A stretch of DNA of 64,000 nucleotides from Oscillospiraceae bacterium (GCA_029218825.1 JAQXSC010000075.1:1-64000); one strand, 5' to 3'. Shown: positions 43,399 to 53,459, counted from the first letter of the stretch. The notes: a model not told the origin generated them from the sequence alone. Translations and numbers: made by a program.

Positions 43399-44852
43399 AG
43401 TTTAACACCCCACTTTGTATCTTTAAAGTTTTCTTTGGCAACCTTTTCGTACATATTGGCAGCATTCAAGATTTTTGCTTCCTCAAATTTATTGCCGATA
43501 AGTTGCATACCGATAGGCATTCCTTTTGCGTTAAATCCGCAGGGAATTGAAACAGCAGGAAGTCCTGCAATATTAACAGGAACAGTACAAATATCTGTCA
43601 GATATGTTTCAACAGGGTCGGAAACTGCGTGACCCATCTCAAATGCCGTCATAGGAACTGTAGGCGCAAGGATAAAGTCGCACTTTGAGAATGCATCGCT
43701 GAATGCCTTTAATATTGTTCCTCTTAAATTCTGTGCTTTCTTATAATAAGCGTCATAATAACCTGCTGAAAGCACATAAGTGCCAAGCAAAATTCTGCGC
43801 TTAACTTCCTCACCAAAACCCTCGCTACGAGTACGGCACATCATATCGTGAGTGCCGTTGTAATGTTCAGCCTTAAAACCATATCTGATACCGTCATATC
43901 TGCCTAAGTTAGAGGAAGCCTCTGCACAGGCGATGATATAATAAACAGGTAAAGCAAATTTTAAAGCAGGCATATCAAAGTAAACTATCTCTGCACCAAG
44001 GCTTTCGTAAACCTTTGTGGCATTTAGCAGAGCCTCTTTAACGTCATCTCTGATACCCTCAAGGTACTCACGTGCAATACCGATTTTCATACCTTTAATA
44101 TCATTGTTAATAGTGTCATAGGTCAGACCCTTTTGTCTGCCTTGAGAAGTGCTGTCCATAGGGTCGTAGTCGGAAATGGCGTCATAAACGATAGACGCAT
44201 CCTCAACAGTTTTAGTGATAGGGCCAATCTGGTCAAGGCTTGAAGCATAAGCGATAAGTCCGTAACGAGATACTGCGCCGTATGTGGGCTTTAAACCTAC
44301 AATACCGCAGAATGATGCAGGTTGTCTGATTGAACCGCCTGTGTCGGAGCCTAAAGCATAAGCGGCAATATTACCGCTGACAGCAGACGCACCGCCGCCT
44401 GATGAACCACCGGCACAATGCTTTGTGTTAAATGGGTTAGTAGCACCGCCGAAATATGAAGTTTCGCAGGAAGAACCCATAGCAAACTCGTCCATATTGG
44501 TTTTGCCCAATAAAACCGCGCCTTTGCTTTCAAGGTTATCCCAAACGGTAGCATTATAAATTGGCTTGTAGCCTGTCAAAATTTTTGAGCAACAGGTTGT
44601 TTCGATACCCTTTGTTGACATATTGTCTTTCAGGGTCATAGGAACACCCTCAAGCAGACCTATTTTCTCACCTTTGGCAATCTTTTCGTCAACCTTTTCA
44701 GCCTGCTCCAAAGCAACCTCAGGGGTTACGTTTACATAGGCGTTAAGTTCCCCATTTGATTTTTCTATCTCTGATAAATACTGCTCTGTCAACTCTTTAC
44801 AGGAAATTTCCTTGGAAGAGAGCATATCGTGAATTTTCTTTATAGTTGACAT
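43395..44852 (-). CDS. gatA: Asp/Glu-tRNA amidotransferase subunit A
   Basis: 485-residue amidase that releases ammonia from Gln or Asn. The catalytic Ser-cisSer-Lys triad is in LKDNMSTKG, the GGSSGGGASAVSGNI region and GSDTGGSIRQPASFCG. I take ATG 44852, because AGGAGG lies 5 bp upstream and the family starts with a similar STIKKIHDML helix. It lies 10 bp after gatC. Confidence 0.97.
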   Translation of the reverse strand: MSTIKKIHDMLSSKEISCKELTEQYLSEIEKSNGELNAYVNVTPEVALEQAEKVDEKIAKGEKIGLLEGVPMTLKDNMSTKGIETTCCSKILTGYKPIYNATVWDNLESKGAVLLGKTNMDEFAMGSSCETSYFGGATNPFNTKHCAGGSSGGGASAVSGNIAAYALGSDTGGSIRQPASFCGIVGLKPTYGAVSRYGLIAYASSLDQIGPITKTVEDASIVYDAISDYDPMDSTSQGRQKGLTYDTINNDIKGMKIGIAREYLEGIRDDVKEALLNATKVYESLGAEIVYFDMPALKFALPVYYIIACAEASSNLGRYDGIRYGFKAEHYNGTHDMMCRTRSEGFGEEVKRRILLGTYVLSAGYYDAYYKKAQNLRGTILKAFSDAFSKCDFILAPTVPMTAFEMGHAVSDPVETYLTDICTVPVNIAGLPAVSIPCGFNAKGMPIGMQLIGNKFEEAKILNAANMYEKVAKENFKDTKWGVKL

Positions 44853-44862
44853 ACTTTCCTCC

Positions 44863-45141
44863 TTATGTGTGATTTCTAACCAAGAAATGATCCTCTGCCT
44901 GTTCGGGAGCATTCTTTAAAATTTCCTCAGACGGATAAGACTTAACAACGTCGTCCTCTCTAAACACGTTAGAAAGGTTATTGATATTGTCAAATTCCTC
45001 ACCGCTGTCAGGAGCGTTGTTGATTGCATCGGCAAATTCCACAATCTCCTGCATTTGTTCTGTCAATTTGTCCAAATCTTCCTCTGCTACAAAGAGTTTT
45101 GAAAGAATTGCAATGTTTTCAATGTCTTCTCTTGTTACCAT
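44863..45141 (-). CDS. gatC: Asp/Glu-tRNA amidotransferase subunit C
   Basis: 92-residue structural subunit that wraps around GatA and GatB. The N-terminal VTREDIENIAILSKL helix pattern and the later D..R.D motif (FREDDVVKSYPSEEIL) are typical. It lies between aspS and gatA, 59 bp after aspS. Confidence 0.95.
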   Translation of the reverse strand: MVTREDIENIAILSKLFVAEEDLDKLTEQMQEIVEFADAINNAPDSGEEFDNINNLSNVFREDDVVKSYPSEEILKNAPEQAEDHFLVRNHT

Positions 45142-45200
45142 AAAACCAATCCTTTATATATGGGATAAGGGCAAGTGCAAAAGCCCTGCCCTGAAATTTA

Positions 45201-46946
45201 TTATCTAATTTTAATGTGTACTTCTCTTAACTGCATTTCGCTTACTTCTCCCGGTGAACCTAAAAGTAAATCCTGGGCGTTGCTGTTCATTGGGAAAGGA
45301 ATAACCTCGCGGATATTCTCCTCCTCTGTCAACAGCATAAGCATACGGTCAATACCCGGAGCCATACCTGCGTGTGGGGGTGCGCCGTATTGGAATGCGT
45401 TATACAGGGATTTAAATTTATCCTTTAGTTCCTCCTCGGTATAACCTGCAATTTCAAATGCCTTTATCATAATATCCAAATCGTGATTACGAACAGCACC
45501 TGAAGAAAGTTCAACACCGTTGCACACAATATCGTACTGATATGCAAGAATTTCTGTAGGGTCTTTAGTCATAAGCGCTTCCATACCGCCCTGTGGCATT
45601 GAGAATGGGTTATGAGTAAAGATAGTCTTACCGTCCTCGTCAATTTCAAACATTGGGAAATCAACAATAAAGCACATTTCAAATCTGCTCTTGTCGATTA
45701 AGTCAAGGCGGTTTGCAACCTCTGTACGAATCTGACCGGCAAGTTTCGGAGCAACGTTCTTGCTGTCAGCAATAAAGTAGATTACATCTCCTGCTTTTGA
45801 GCCGTTACGAGCGATTAATTCTTCTCTGTCGCCGGGCTTTAGGAATTTATCAATAGGGCCGTCAAATGTTAAATCATCAAGAACCTTTACATAACCAAGA
45901 CCTTTCATACCGATTGAAAGAGCAAACTCCTCCATACGTTTGAACCACTTTTTACTTTGCGCAGCGGCATTCGGAACATTGATTGAACGAACGCATTTGC
46001 CTCTGAATGGAGCAAACTCCGTTTCAACAAACATATCGCTGATTTCTTTTATTTCAAGTGGGTTTCTTAAGTCAGGTTTATCTGTACCGTATTTCAGCAT
46101 AGCCTCCTCAAAAGGAATACGCTTAAAAGGAGCAGGAGAAACCTTTTTGTCAGTAAATTTTGCAAAAGTTTCTGACAGCACTTCCTCTGCTACTGCGAAA
46201 ACATCCTCCTGTGTTGCAAAAGCCATTTCAAAGTCAAGTTGATAGAATTCTCCCGGACTGCGGTCGGCACGAGCGTCCTCATCACGGAAACAAGGAGCAA
46301 TCTGGAAATATTTATCAAAACCTGAAACCATCAATAACTGTTTAAAAATCTGGGGTGCCTGTGGCAGAGCGTAGAACTTACCCTTGTGCTTACGGCTTGG
46401 AATAAGGTAATCTCTTGCACCCTCAGGAGATGAAGTTGACAGGATAGGAGTGTTGATTTCCATAAATCCCATTTCGTTCATTTTCTGACGAATAAAACTT
46501 ACAACCTGTGAACGCAGAACGATGTTATTATGAACCTTTGGGTTACGCAAATCAAGGAAACGATATTTAAGTCTTACGTCCTCGTTTACGATTTTAGAAG
46601 TAGCAACCTCAAAAGGCAGTTCGTTTTTACACTTACCTAAAACCTTAATATCGTCGGTATGAACCTCTACAAAACCTGTAGCGATTTTTGAGTTGATTGT
46701 TTCCTCGTCACGTTTCACAACCTTACCGCTTAATGTAACTGTGCATTCACGATTTATGTTTTTCAGCAAATTGTCATCGTGAACAACAACCTGCAACACG
46801 CCGTACTGGTCACGGATATCAAGGAACATTACACCGCCGTGGTCACGGATATTTTCTACCCAACCGGCAACTCGAACTTCCTGTCCGATATTATCTTCTC
46901 TTAATTCACCGCAGGTTACGGTGCGATAAATGTTTTGATTTGTCAT
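45201..46946 (-). CDS. aspS: Aspartyl-tRNA synthetase
   Basis: 581 residues, bacterial type. It has an OB-fold anticodon-binding domain (VAGWVENIRDHGGVMFLDIRD), class II motif 2 around CFRDEDARADRSPGEFYQLDFEM, a GAD-type insertion, and motif 3 GIDRMLMLLTEEENIREVIPFP. The start is ATG 46946, with AAAGGAT upstream. The RDHGG context in the OB-fold resembles that of non-discriminating enzymes. Together with the adjacent gatCAB this suggests, without proving, that the enzyme also charges tRNA(Asn) with Asp for amidation. Confidence 0.95.
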   Translation of the reverse strand: MTNQNIYRTVTCGELREDNIGQEVRVAGWVENIRDHGGVMFLDIRDQYGVLQVVVHDDNLLKNINRECTVTLSGKVVKRDEETINSKIATGFVEVHTDDIKVLGKCKNELPFEVATSKIVNEDVRLKYRFLDLRNPKVHNNIVLRSQVVSFIRQKMNEMGFMEINTPILSTSSPEGARDYLIPSRKHKGKFYALPQAPQIFKQLLMVSGFDKYFQIAPCFRDEDARADRSPGEFYQLDFEMAFATQEDVFAVAEEVLSETFAKFTDKKVSPAPFKRIPFEEAMLKYGTDKPDLRNPLEIKEISDMFVETEFAPFRGKCVRSINVPNAAAQSKKWFKRMEEFALSIGMKGLGYVKVLDDLTFDGPIDKFLKPGDREELIARNGSKAGDVIYFIADSKNVAPKLAGQIRTEVANRLDLIDKSRFEMCFIVDFPMFEIDEDGKTIFTHNPFSMPQGGMEALMTKDPTEILAYQYDIVCNGVELSSGAVRNHDLDIMIKAFEIAGYTEEELKDKFKSLYNAFQYGAPPHAGMAPGIDRMLMLLTEEENIREVIPFPMNSNAQDLLLGSPGEVSEMQLREVHIKIR

Positions 46947-46981
46947 TATAACTAATCCTTTCACAGATAATTTACAAATAA

Positions 46982-47070
46982 AGGTGGCTTTTTTCCACCT
47001 ATAAAACCAAAATTACATATTTTGGCACATTATATGGAGTTATTATACCACAAATTATAATTTCAATCAA
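46982..47070 (-). promoter_or_regulatory. aspS promoter and leader hairpins
   Basis: Minus-strand TTGATT (47065-47070), 17 bp, TATAAT (47042-47047). The leader forms two hairpins: CCAAAAT...ATTTTGG (47007-47025) and AGGTGG...CCACCT (46982-47000), the latter followed by TTTATTTG, a weak terminator-like element that might attenuate. No T-box AGGGTGG-type sequence is present. Confidence 0.6.
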
Positions 47071-47192
47071 GATTTTTAATACTTTTCTTTAAAGTTTTTG
47101 TTGTATTTTTTATATTATCACATAGTATTGAATATATATAAAATCCCAATGTTTTTGTTTAAACTACACAAAATTTACCATAAAATTTTGTC

Positions 47193-47221
47193 GTGACTTT
47201 TTTTGTTAATAGTGATATAAT
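47193..47221 (+). promoter_or_regulatory. Promoter of trpB
   Basis: GTGACT (47193-47198), 17 bp, TATAAT (47216-47221). The rest of the 325-bp divergent region between aspS and trpB is AT-rich with no gene. Confidence 0.6.
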
Positions 47222-47271
47222 TATAAGGTACTTTAGCATTTTAAAGCAATAAATTTGAAAGGATGTTTATT

Positions 47272-48648
47272 ATGTCTGAGAAACAAATACCTTATAAAAT
47301 CTATCTTGAAGAATCCGAGATGCCGAAACAGTGGTATAACGTAAGAGCAGATATGAAAAATAAACCTGCCCCATTGCTGAATCCGGCAACACTTGAACCT
47401 ATGACTGCACAGGAACTTGGGGCTGTATTCTGTGATGAATTGGTACAGCAGGAATTAAACGACACAGACCGCTTTATTGATATTCCACAGGAAATTCAGA
47501 ATTTCTACAGAATGTATCGTCCTGCTCCGTTGGTACGTGCATATTGTCTTGAGAAAAAGTTAGGCACACCTGCTAAAATTTACTACAAATTTGAGGGTAA
47601 CAACACAAGCGGCAGCCACAAACTAAACAGTGCTATTGCCCAGGCTTATTATGCTAAAAAGCAGGGCTTGAAAGGTGTTACTACAGAAACAGGCGCAGGC
47701 CAGTGGGGTACTGCTCTGTCAATGGCTTGTTCTTATTTTGACCTTGATTGTAAAGTATTTATGGTTAAGGTTTCCTACGAGCAAAAGCCTTTCAGACGTG
47801 AGGTTATGAGAACTTACGGCGCATCAGTTACTCCTTCCCCATCTACTACAACAGAAGTGGGCAAGAAAATTCTTGCAGAGCATCCCGGTACAACAGGAAG
47901 TCTTGGCTGTGCAATTTCCGAGGCTGTTGAAGTTGCCGTATCTACAGAAGGCTATCGTTATGTTTTGGGCAGCGTACTTAACCAGGTACTTCTCCACCAG
48001 TCAATTATCGGTATGGAAACAAAGATTGCTCTCGACAAATACGGCATCAAGCCTGATATTATCATCGGTTGTGCAGGCGGTGGCTCTAACCTTGGCGGTT
48101 TGATTTCACCGTTTATGGGCGAAAAATTGAGAGGTGAGGCTGACTATCAGATTATCGCTGTTGAACCTGCCTCCTGTCCAAGTTTAACTCGCGGTAAATT
48201 TGCATATGACTTCTGCGACACAGGTAAGGTTTGCCCACTTGCAAAAATGTATACATTAGGCAGCGGATTTATCCCATCTGCTAACCACGCAGGCGGTTTG
48301 AGATACCACGGTATGAGTTCAACTCTGTCACAACTTTATGATGACGGATTTATGGAGGCTCGTTCCGTTGAACAGACTGCTGTATTTGAGGCTGCTCAAC
48401 AGTTCGCAAGAATTGAGGGTATCTTACCTGCTCCCGAAAGCAGTCACGCTATCAAAGTTGCTATTGACGAAGCATTAAAGTGCAAGGAAACAGGCGAAGA
48501 AAAGACTATCGTATTCGGTCTTACAGGTACAGGTTACTTTGATATGGTTGCTTACCAGAAATTCAATGACGGCGTTATGATGGACTATATTCCTACTGAC
48601 GAGGATTTAAAGCCGGGATTTGACAGCCTACCAAATGTAAATAAATAA
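47272..48648 (+). CDS. trpB: Tryptophan synthase beta chain, TrpB2 type
   Basis: PLP enzyme condensing indole and Ser to Trp, 458 residues. The PLP Lys is in SGSHKLNSAIAQ. The phosphate loop is CAGGGSNLGG. The long N-terminal segment (PRPAPL-like YRPAPLVRAYCLEKKLG) and ~460-residue length mark the TrpB2 group rather than TrpB1 (~400). The start is ATG 47272, 8 bp after GAAAGGA. It stands alone: no trpA or other trp genes nearby, so indole salvage is a likely role. It ends at a strong terminator. Confidence 0.93.
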   Translation: MSEKQIPYKIYLEESEMPKQWYNVRADMKNKPAPLLNPATLEPMTAQELGAVFCDELVQQELNDTDRFIDIPQEIQNFYRMYRPAPLVRAYCLEKKLGTPAKIYYKFEGNNTSGSHKLNSAIAQAYYAKKQGLKGVTTETGAGQWGTALSMACSYFDLDCKVFMVKVSYEQKPFRREVMRTYGASVTPSPSTTTEVGKKILAEHPGTTGSLGCAISEAVEVAVSTEGYRYVLGSVLNQVLLHQSIIGMETKIALDKYGIKPDIIIGCAGGGSNLGGLISPFMGEKLRGEADYQIIAVEPASCPSLTRGKFAYDFCDTGKVCPLAKMYTLGSGFIPSANHAGGLRYHGMSSTLSQLYDDGFMEARSVEQTAVFEAAQQFARIEGILPAPESSHAIKVAIDEALKCKETGEEKTIVFGLTGTGYFDMVAYQKFNDGVMMDYIPTDEDLKPGFDSLPNVNK

Positions 48649-48663
48649 TTACTAATATAACAT

Positions 48664-48705
48664 AATCTCCCATAGTCGCTTTGACTATGGGAGATTTCTT
48701 ATTCT
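48664..48705. terminator. Terminator after trpB
   Basis: Perfect 14-bp stem AATCTCCCATAGTC / GACTATGGGAGATT with loop GCTTT, followed by TTCTTATTC on the plus strand. It overlaps the very end of the convergent permease gene. Confidence 0.85.
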
Positions 48706-51700
48706 ACCGATTTCAAACTTTCTACCATATCAATTCTCTTCATTTTAAAGTACATAATAAAGTTTACAACAAAAGCAAACAATGAGGTCAACAGAACGGA
48801 CAGGATATAACTTATAAAACTTATACTTCTGCCAAACATAATGTCGTCCATTTCAATGGTAGAAACAATAATGTTGCTCAAAAATGTACCGAGAATCAAA
48901 CCGATTACAATACCTAAAATTGCAAGTACAATATTTTCACGGTAAATAAATGCGCTTACCTCTCTGCTGTTAAATCCCAGAACCTTTATGGTAGCAATCT
49001 CTCTGACCCTTTCAATAATGTTAATGTTCGTCAGATTATACAGCACTACAAAAGCAAGGGCACCGGCGCAGATTATCATAACCAGAACTACCATATTAAG
49101 GGAACTTAACATATCGTTAAACTCATTTACGGATGTTTGCATAAGGACAACAGAGGCAATATCCTTGGATTTCAGCATTTTATTGCTGAATTCGGATTGA
49201 GCATTTTCGTCACCGGAATACACAACCAAGAACACGTTAAATTCAGGTTTTCCGAAATTGTCGCTGTAGAATTGCGGTGACATCAACAGAAAGTGACATA
49301 CGTACTGCTCACAAATTCCTGTGATTTTCACATTTCTGCTGACCTTATTGATAGTGAGATTGAAACTGTCCCCTACCTTTGCGCCAAGCATTTTTGCCAT
49401 CTTTTCGCTTATAACTACTCCGTTGTTATTGAGTTTGATTTCCTTTCCTGTAACCCTGTCTTGAAGTCCTATTGCCTGTGAAAAATACTCAAGGCTCTTT
49501 GGAACAGTCACCTTTATTTTATCATCAAGTTTAACTTTGGAATTAGATGCTTCTCCATCCATAAAGGAAACAAGATTGCTTGAATCAACATATTTTTCTT
49601 TTTCAATTTCGTCTTGGATTTCTGCTAACTCTTTACTTCCCATATTTGGTTGAGGCGCTACCACAATATTATATTTGTAAACATCAGTAAACTGTCTGTT
49701 GGAAATTGCGTTAATGGAATCCTTTAACCCAAAAGCAGAGATAATTAAGGCGGTACACCCTGCAATACCTATTACCGTCATTAACATTCGGCTTTTGTAT
49801 CTGAAAATATTTCTGACTGTAACCTTTGAATTAAAGCCAAGATGTTTCCAAATCGGAGTAATTCTTTCAAGTAAGACACGTTTACCTGCTTTCGGTCCTT
49901 TAGGTCGCATTAACATAGCAGGTCTGTGTTTCAGAGTTTTGTAACAGGCGATTGCAGACACAACGGTAGTACATAATATTGCAAAGGTTATTCCGATAAC
50001 CACAGAAGCAAAATCAACTGTCAGCGGAATCGGATCCATTGTATACATCATTTCATATGCACGATATATAATAAACGGCAACGTATTCACGCCCAGTATT
50101 ATTCCGATAACTCCCCCTAAAACTCCGGCAAGTGAGGAGTAAATCAAGAACTTTGAAACTATTGCTCTGTCAGAATATCCGAGTGCTTTCAATGTGCCTA
50201 TTTCTGTACGTTTTTCATCAACAAGTCTTGTCATTGTTGTTAAGCACACAAGTATTGCAACAAGTAAGAATATCATAGGAAACAACTCTGCCAAAGCGTC
50301 AATTTTTTCAGTATTTTCAGAAAAAGCAGAATAGCCGGGATTATCCTCTCGAGTGAACACATACCACTTTGGATTTGATATACTGTCCAATTTTTCCTGT
50401 GCGTCGGCTAATTTCTTTTCAGCCTTTTCAAAACCGTCATAGGCTTTTTTCTTTGCGTCTTTAAACTTTTTCTCATTTTTTTCAAGAGTATTATTACCGG
50501 AAATTTTGTTTTCCGCTAAAGTTTTTTCGCCGTTTTTCAACTGTTTTTCAGAGGAAATCAACTTTTGATAACCCCGGTCAAGTTGTTTCTTTCCCTCAAT
50601 CTTTGACAGATTTAATTTCTTTTTGCCGTTTTCTATCTCCTGTTTTCCTGCGTCTAATTTCTCTTTTGCCGTATTTAACCGGGCTTTTGCTGACTTTAAC
50701 TTTTTATCGGCTTTCGCAAGTTCGGTTTCACCCTTTTTTATTCCGTCATTTATTGCGGTTATGCCCTCTGTTACTGTAGTTTTCTGTAAATTAAGTTCCT
50801 TAACTTTTTCTTTAAAAACTATTTCCATAAAAGGGTTGCCGTCGATAATTTTGTTAAGTTTTTCTAAAGCATTGTTAATTTGCTTTAAACCTTTTTTGGC
50901 TTCATCTAACTTTTTCTCAAGGTCAGGTTTTGTTTTGTTATAAAACTTCTTGTAATTTATATTGTACTTTGCAACACCGCTTTTGTATTCACGTAAACCT
51001 CTGTTATATTCCTTTAGTCCTTTGTTATACTCTTCCTCTGCGTCTTTAATTTTCTTTTCTGCATTGGCAATTTCTGTGCTATATTTTTCTTTTGCGGAAT
51101 TATATTCGATTTTACCTTTGGCAAGTTCAATATAGCCGTCCCTGATTTTCTTTTCAGCCAAAGCGATTTGGGACTTATATTCTCTTTTTCCCTCTGTCAG
51201 TTTATTTTCTGCGTCACTTAATTTTTTTAATATTTTTGCCTTTCTATTGTTGTATTCAATAGTTTTTTCATCAAGTGTTTTTTGAGCGTCATCAAGATTT
51301 TCAACCTTGAAAATTTCGGAACGCTCCTTGCCTATTGACTTAACAGCACTTTTCAGGCTGTTAATGTTATCGGTATATTTGGGAGTAACGGTATCATCCT
51401 CAGAATATGAAGTTTTCAGATAAACCTCGGTGTATCTGTCAACCTTGAAGTTGCTTTTATCAACGTACATAAAAGTGTCTAAACTGCCGTCGCCGATAGT
51501 TGTAGCCCCACGTTCATAGGAGATATACATAGGTGAACGGATTTGTCCCACCACCTTGTATTCAAAAGTGTTGAGAACCTCTGTATAATCCACATCCTCG
51601 CACACTTCGTCTATGGTAACAATATCGCCGATATTGGGAGTTTTGCCTGAAAAATTACCGCTCTCAACCACTATTTCGCCTTTTTTGTTCGGCAATCTGC

Positions 51701-52061
51701 CCTCTGTTACTACAGGCGTATTCAAGGTTTCATTTGTCGCAATAAGCCTTACTTCGTGAACTCCCTTATTATAATTCGCAACTGCATCGGAAAAATATCC
51801 GCCCTCAACCTCGGTAACTTCAGGGATATTTTTCAAAGCCTGAATATCCCCTTTATCAAAACCTACTGTTGACAAAAGGCGATAATCCATAAGATTTGTT
51901 CTCTCATAATAGTCGTTAGCCATTGTTGTCATAGATGGGGCGGTTGCCTTTATTCCGGAATAAAAGCCACAACCTAATGCTATGATAGCCATTATGGAGA
52001 AAAATCTGGCTTTTGAACTTTTAATTTCTCGAATAGTGCTTTTTAAAAGTGATTTTCTCAT
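48699..52061 (-). CDS. ABC transporter permease with long coiled-coil insert (FtsX-like)
   Basis: A 1120-residue integral membrane protein. After one N-terminal helix comes a MacB-like periplasmic-type region, then a very long Lys/Glu-rich coiled coil (about residues 235-560; many KKL, AEKKI and EEYNKG heptads). Next are a first FtsX block with three to four helices (about 590-720, including RTEIGTLKALGYSDRAI), a second extracytoplasmic region, and a last FtsX block (about 980-1110, including REIATIKVLGFNSREV). It is the partner of the ABC ATPase at the head of this operon. Such permeases do mechanotransmission rather than classic transport; the substrate is unknown. Confidence 0.88.
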   Translation of the reverse strand: MRKSLLKSTIREIKSSKARFFSIMAIIALGCGFYSGIKATAPSMTTMANDYYERTNLMDYRLLSTVGFDKGDIQALKNIPEVTEVEGGYFSDAVANYNKGVHEVRLIATNETLNTPVVTEGRLPNKKGEIVVESGNFSGKTPNIGDIVTIDEVCEDVDYTEVLNTFEYKVVGQIRSPMYISYERGATTIGDGSLDTFMYVDKSNFKVDRYTEVYLKTSYSEDDTVTPKYTDNINSLKSAVKSIGKERSEIFKVENLDDAQKTLDEKTIEYNNRKAKILKKLSDAENKLTEGKREYKSQIALAEKKIRDGYIELAKGKIEYNSAKEKYSTEIANAEKKIKDAEEEYNKGLKEYNRGLREYKSGVAKYNINYKKFYNKTKPDLEKKLDEAKKGLKQINNALEKLNKIIDGNPFMEIVFKEKVKELNLQKTTVTEGITAINDGIKKGETELAKADKKLKSAKARLNTAKEKLDAGKQEIENGKKKLNLSKIEGKKQLDRGYQKLISSEKQLKNGEKTLAENKISGNNTLEKNEKKFKDAKKKAYDGFEKAEKKLADAQEKLDSISNPKWYVFTREDNPGYSAFSENTEKIDALAELFPMIFLLVAILVCLTTMTRLVDEKRTEIGTLKALGYSDRAIVSKFLIYSSLAGVLGGVIGIILGVNTLPFIIYRAYEMMYTMDPIPLTVDFASVVIGITFAILCTTVVSAIACYKTLKHRPAMLMRPKGPKAGKRVLLERITPIWKHLGFNSKVTVRNIFRYKSRMLMTVIGIAGCTALIISAFGLKDSINAISNRQFTDVYKYNIVVAPQPNMGSKELAEIQDEIEKEKYVDSSNLVSFMDGEASNSKVKLDDKIKVTVPKSLEYFSQAIGLQDRVTGKEIKLNNNGVVISEKMAKMLGAKVGDSFNLTINKVSRNVKITGICEQYVCHFLLMSPQFYSDNFGKPEFNVFLVVYSGDENAQSEFSNKMLKSKDIASVVLMQTSVNEFNDMLSSLNMVVLVMIICAGALAFVVLYNLTNINIIERVREIATIKVLGFNSREVSAFIYRENIVLAILGIVIGLILGTFLSNIIVSTIEMDDIMFGRSISFISYILSVLLTSLFAFVVNFIMYFKMKRIDMVESLKSVE

Positions 52062-52062
52062 A

Positions 52063-52743
52063 CTAATTCATCCACTTACGTTTCTTCTTAATAAACAGCA
52101 TCACAAAAACAATAATCAAAACAAAACAAGGTACTAATGCGGAAATACACATAAATATGTTTGTTATCACTGCGCCCACAGCCGCACCTACAATAAAGGA
52201 TAAAATTACGCTGAGATACACCAATCCGCTTTTTAAATCCGCCTTATCCCTGTTTTCACCATATCTGCAAAGGGCTTCAACTCCGCTTCGCAGATTGCCT
52301 GTGCACATTGTAGTTGCAAGGATATTACCCTTGATTCTTCTAAAACTTTGAACCTGTAGTGAACATACAAAGGAAATAATAATATTTACTATCATATTGC
52401 TGATTTTTCCCTCCGGCACAAAGGCTACCGCAATCAGCGAGGCAATTTCCACACCCAGGACAATTTGTTTCCATTGTAAAAAATCATTTTCCAAAAACTT
52501 GCTTTTGATAAAGTAGGATACTATAACACCAAACACAAAGGCAAAAACAGGAATTGAGTAATTTATTGCAGATAAAAAGTTGCCTTTAGCCACACTAACC
52601 CCAAGCAAAACCATATTTCCTGTCTGCGCATTTGCAAAAACACCGTCCCTGCAAATATATGTATAAACATCTAAAAATCCACCGGCAAATGCAAGTAAAT
52701 ATCCTACCATAAGAGTATGGGACATATTAATCTCTTTTTTCAA
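52063..52743 (-). CDS. DUF1275/YoaK-family membrane protein
   Basis: About 226 residues with six predicted membrane helices. The N-terminal GYLLAFAGGFLDVYTYICRDGVFANAQTGNMVLLG is the DUF1275 signature, and the middle SFRRIKGNILATTMCTGNLRSGVEAL is also typical. Start uncertain: TTG 52743 has GAGGGG 5 bp upstream, while ATG 52725 lies after AAAGAG. It is placed between the ABC ATPase and the permease, with 1 bp to the permease, which is unusual for this family. Function unknown. Confidence 0.8.
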   Translation of the reverse strand: MKKEINMSHTLMVGYLLAFAGGFLDVYTYICRDGVFANAQTGNMVLLGVSVAKGNFLSAINYSIPVFAFVFGVIVSYFIKSKFLENDFLQWKQIVLGVEIASLIAVAFVPEGKISNMIVNIIISFVCSLQVQSFRRIKGNILATTMCTGNLRSGVEALCRYGENRDKADLKSGLVYLSVILSFIVGAAVGAVITNIFMCISALVPCFVLIIVFVMLFIKKKRKWMN

Positions 52744-52757
52744 AAAATCCCCTCGTA

Positions 52758-53459
52758 TTACCATTCTATAGTTTCAACATCCACAGGATTGTTGTTATAT
52801 ACATCGCTGACGATTTTACCGCTTTTCATAGTCAGCACGTGGTCAGCCATTGGCGTAATAGCCTGATTATGGGTAATCAGGATTACGGTCATTTTCTCTT
52901 TTCGGCAAGTGTCCTGCAACAGTTTTAAAATCTGACGTCCTGTATTGTAGTCAAGTGCGCCTGTAGGCTCGTCACAAAGCAGTATTTTAGGCCGTTTTGC
53001 AAGGGCTCTGGCGATTGATACTCGCTGTTGCTCACCGCCTGAAAGTTGACTTGGGAAGTTATCTTTTCTGTGGGACAAGCCGACAGCCTCCAAAGCCTTG
53101 TCAGGCTCCATTGGATTGCTGCAAACCTGAACTGCAAGTTCCACGTTTTCCTTAGCCGTCAGATTTGGCACAAGGTTGTAAAACTGAAAAACAAATCCTA
53201 TTTCATATCGCCTGTAAGGAGTCAACGCCTTTTCCTTTAATCCGCTTATTACCTTGCCGTTTACCGTGATATTTCCGCTGCTGCAACTGTCCATTCCGCC
53301 GAGGATATTCAACAATGTTGTTTTTCCTGCACCTGATGTACCTACCACAATGGCAAATTCACCCTCCTCTATGCTAAAGGAAATATCATCAACCGCTTTG
53401 ATGGTAACTTCGCCCATTTTATATATTTTACTTACGTTGCTAAATTCTACAAGGCTCAT
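52758..53459 (-). CDS. ABC transporter ATP-binding protein (LolD/MacB type)
   Basis: 233 residues from ATG 53459 (AGGGATGAG upstream). Walker A is [12 protein letters not shown], the signature [16 protein letters not shown], Walker [13 protein letters not shown], and the H-loop LITHN. The [12 protein letters not shown] segment after Walker A is typical of the FtsE/LolD/MacB branch. It drives the FtsX-like permease encoded two genes downstream. Confidence 0.95.
   Translation of the reverse strand: MSLVEFSNVSKIYKMGEVTIKAVDDISFSIEEGEFAIVVGTSGAGKTTLLNILGGMDSCSSGNITVNGKVISGLKEKALTPYRRYEIGFVFQFYNLVPNLTAKENVELAVQVCSNPMEPDKALEAVGLSHRKDNFPSQLSGGEQQRVSIARALAKRPKILLCDEPTGALDYNTGRQILKLLQDTCRKEKMTVILITHNQAITPMADHVLTMKSGKIVSDVYNNNPVDVETIEW

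Noticed and set aside
46950-47040. T-box leader upstream of aspS
   Set aside because: No AGGGTGG-type T-box, no specifier-loop architecture and the leader is too short (about 90 nt).
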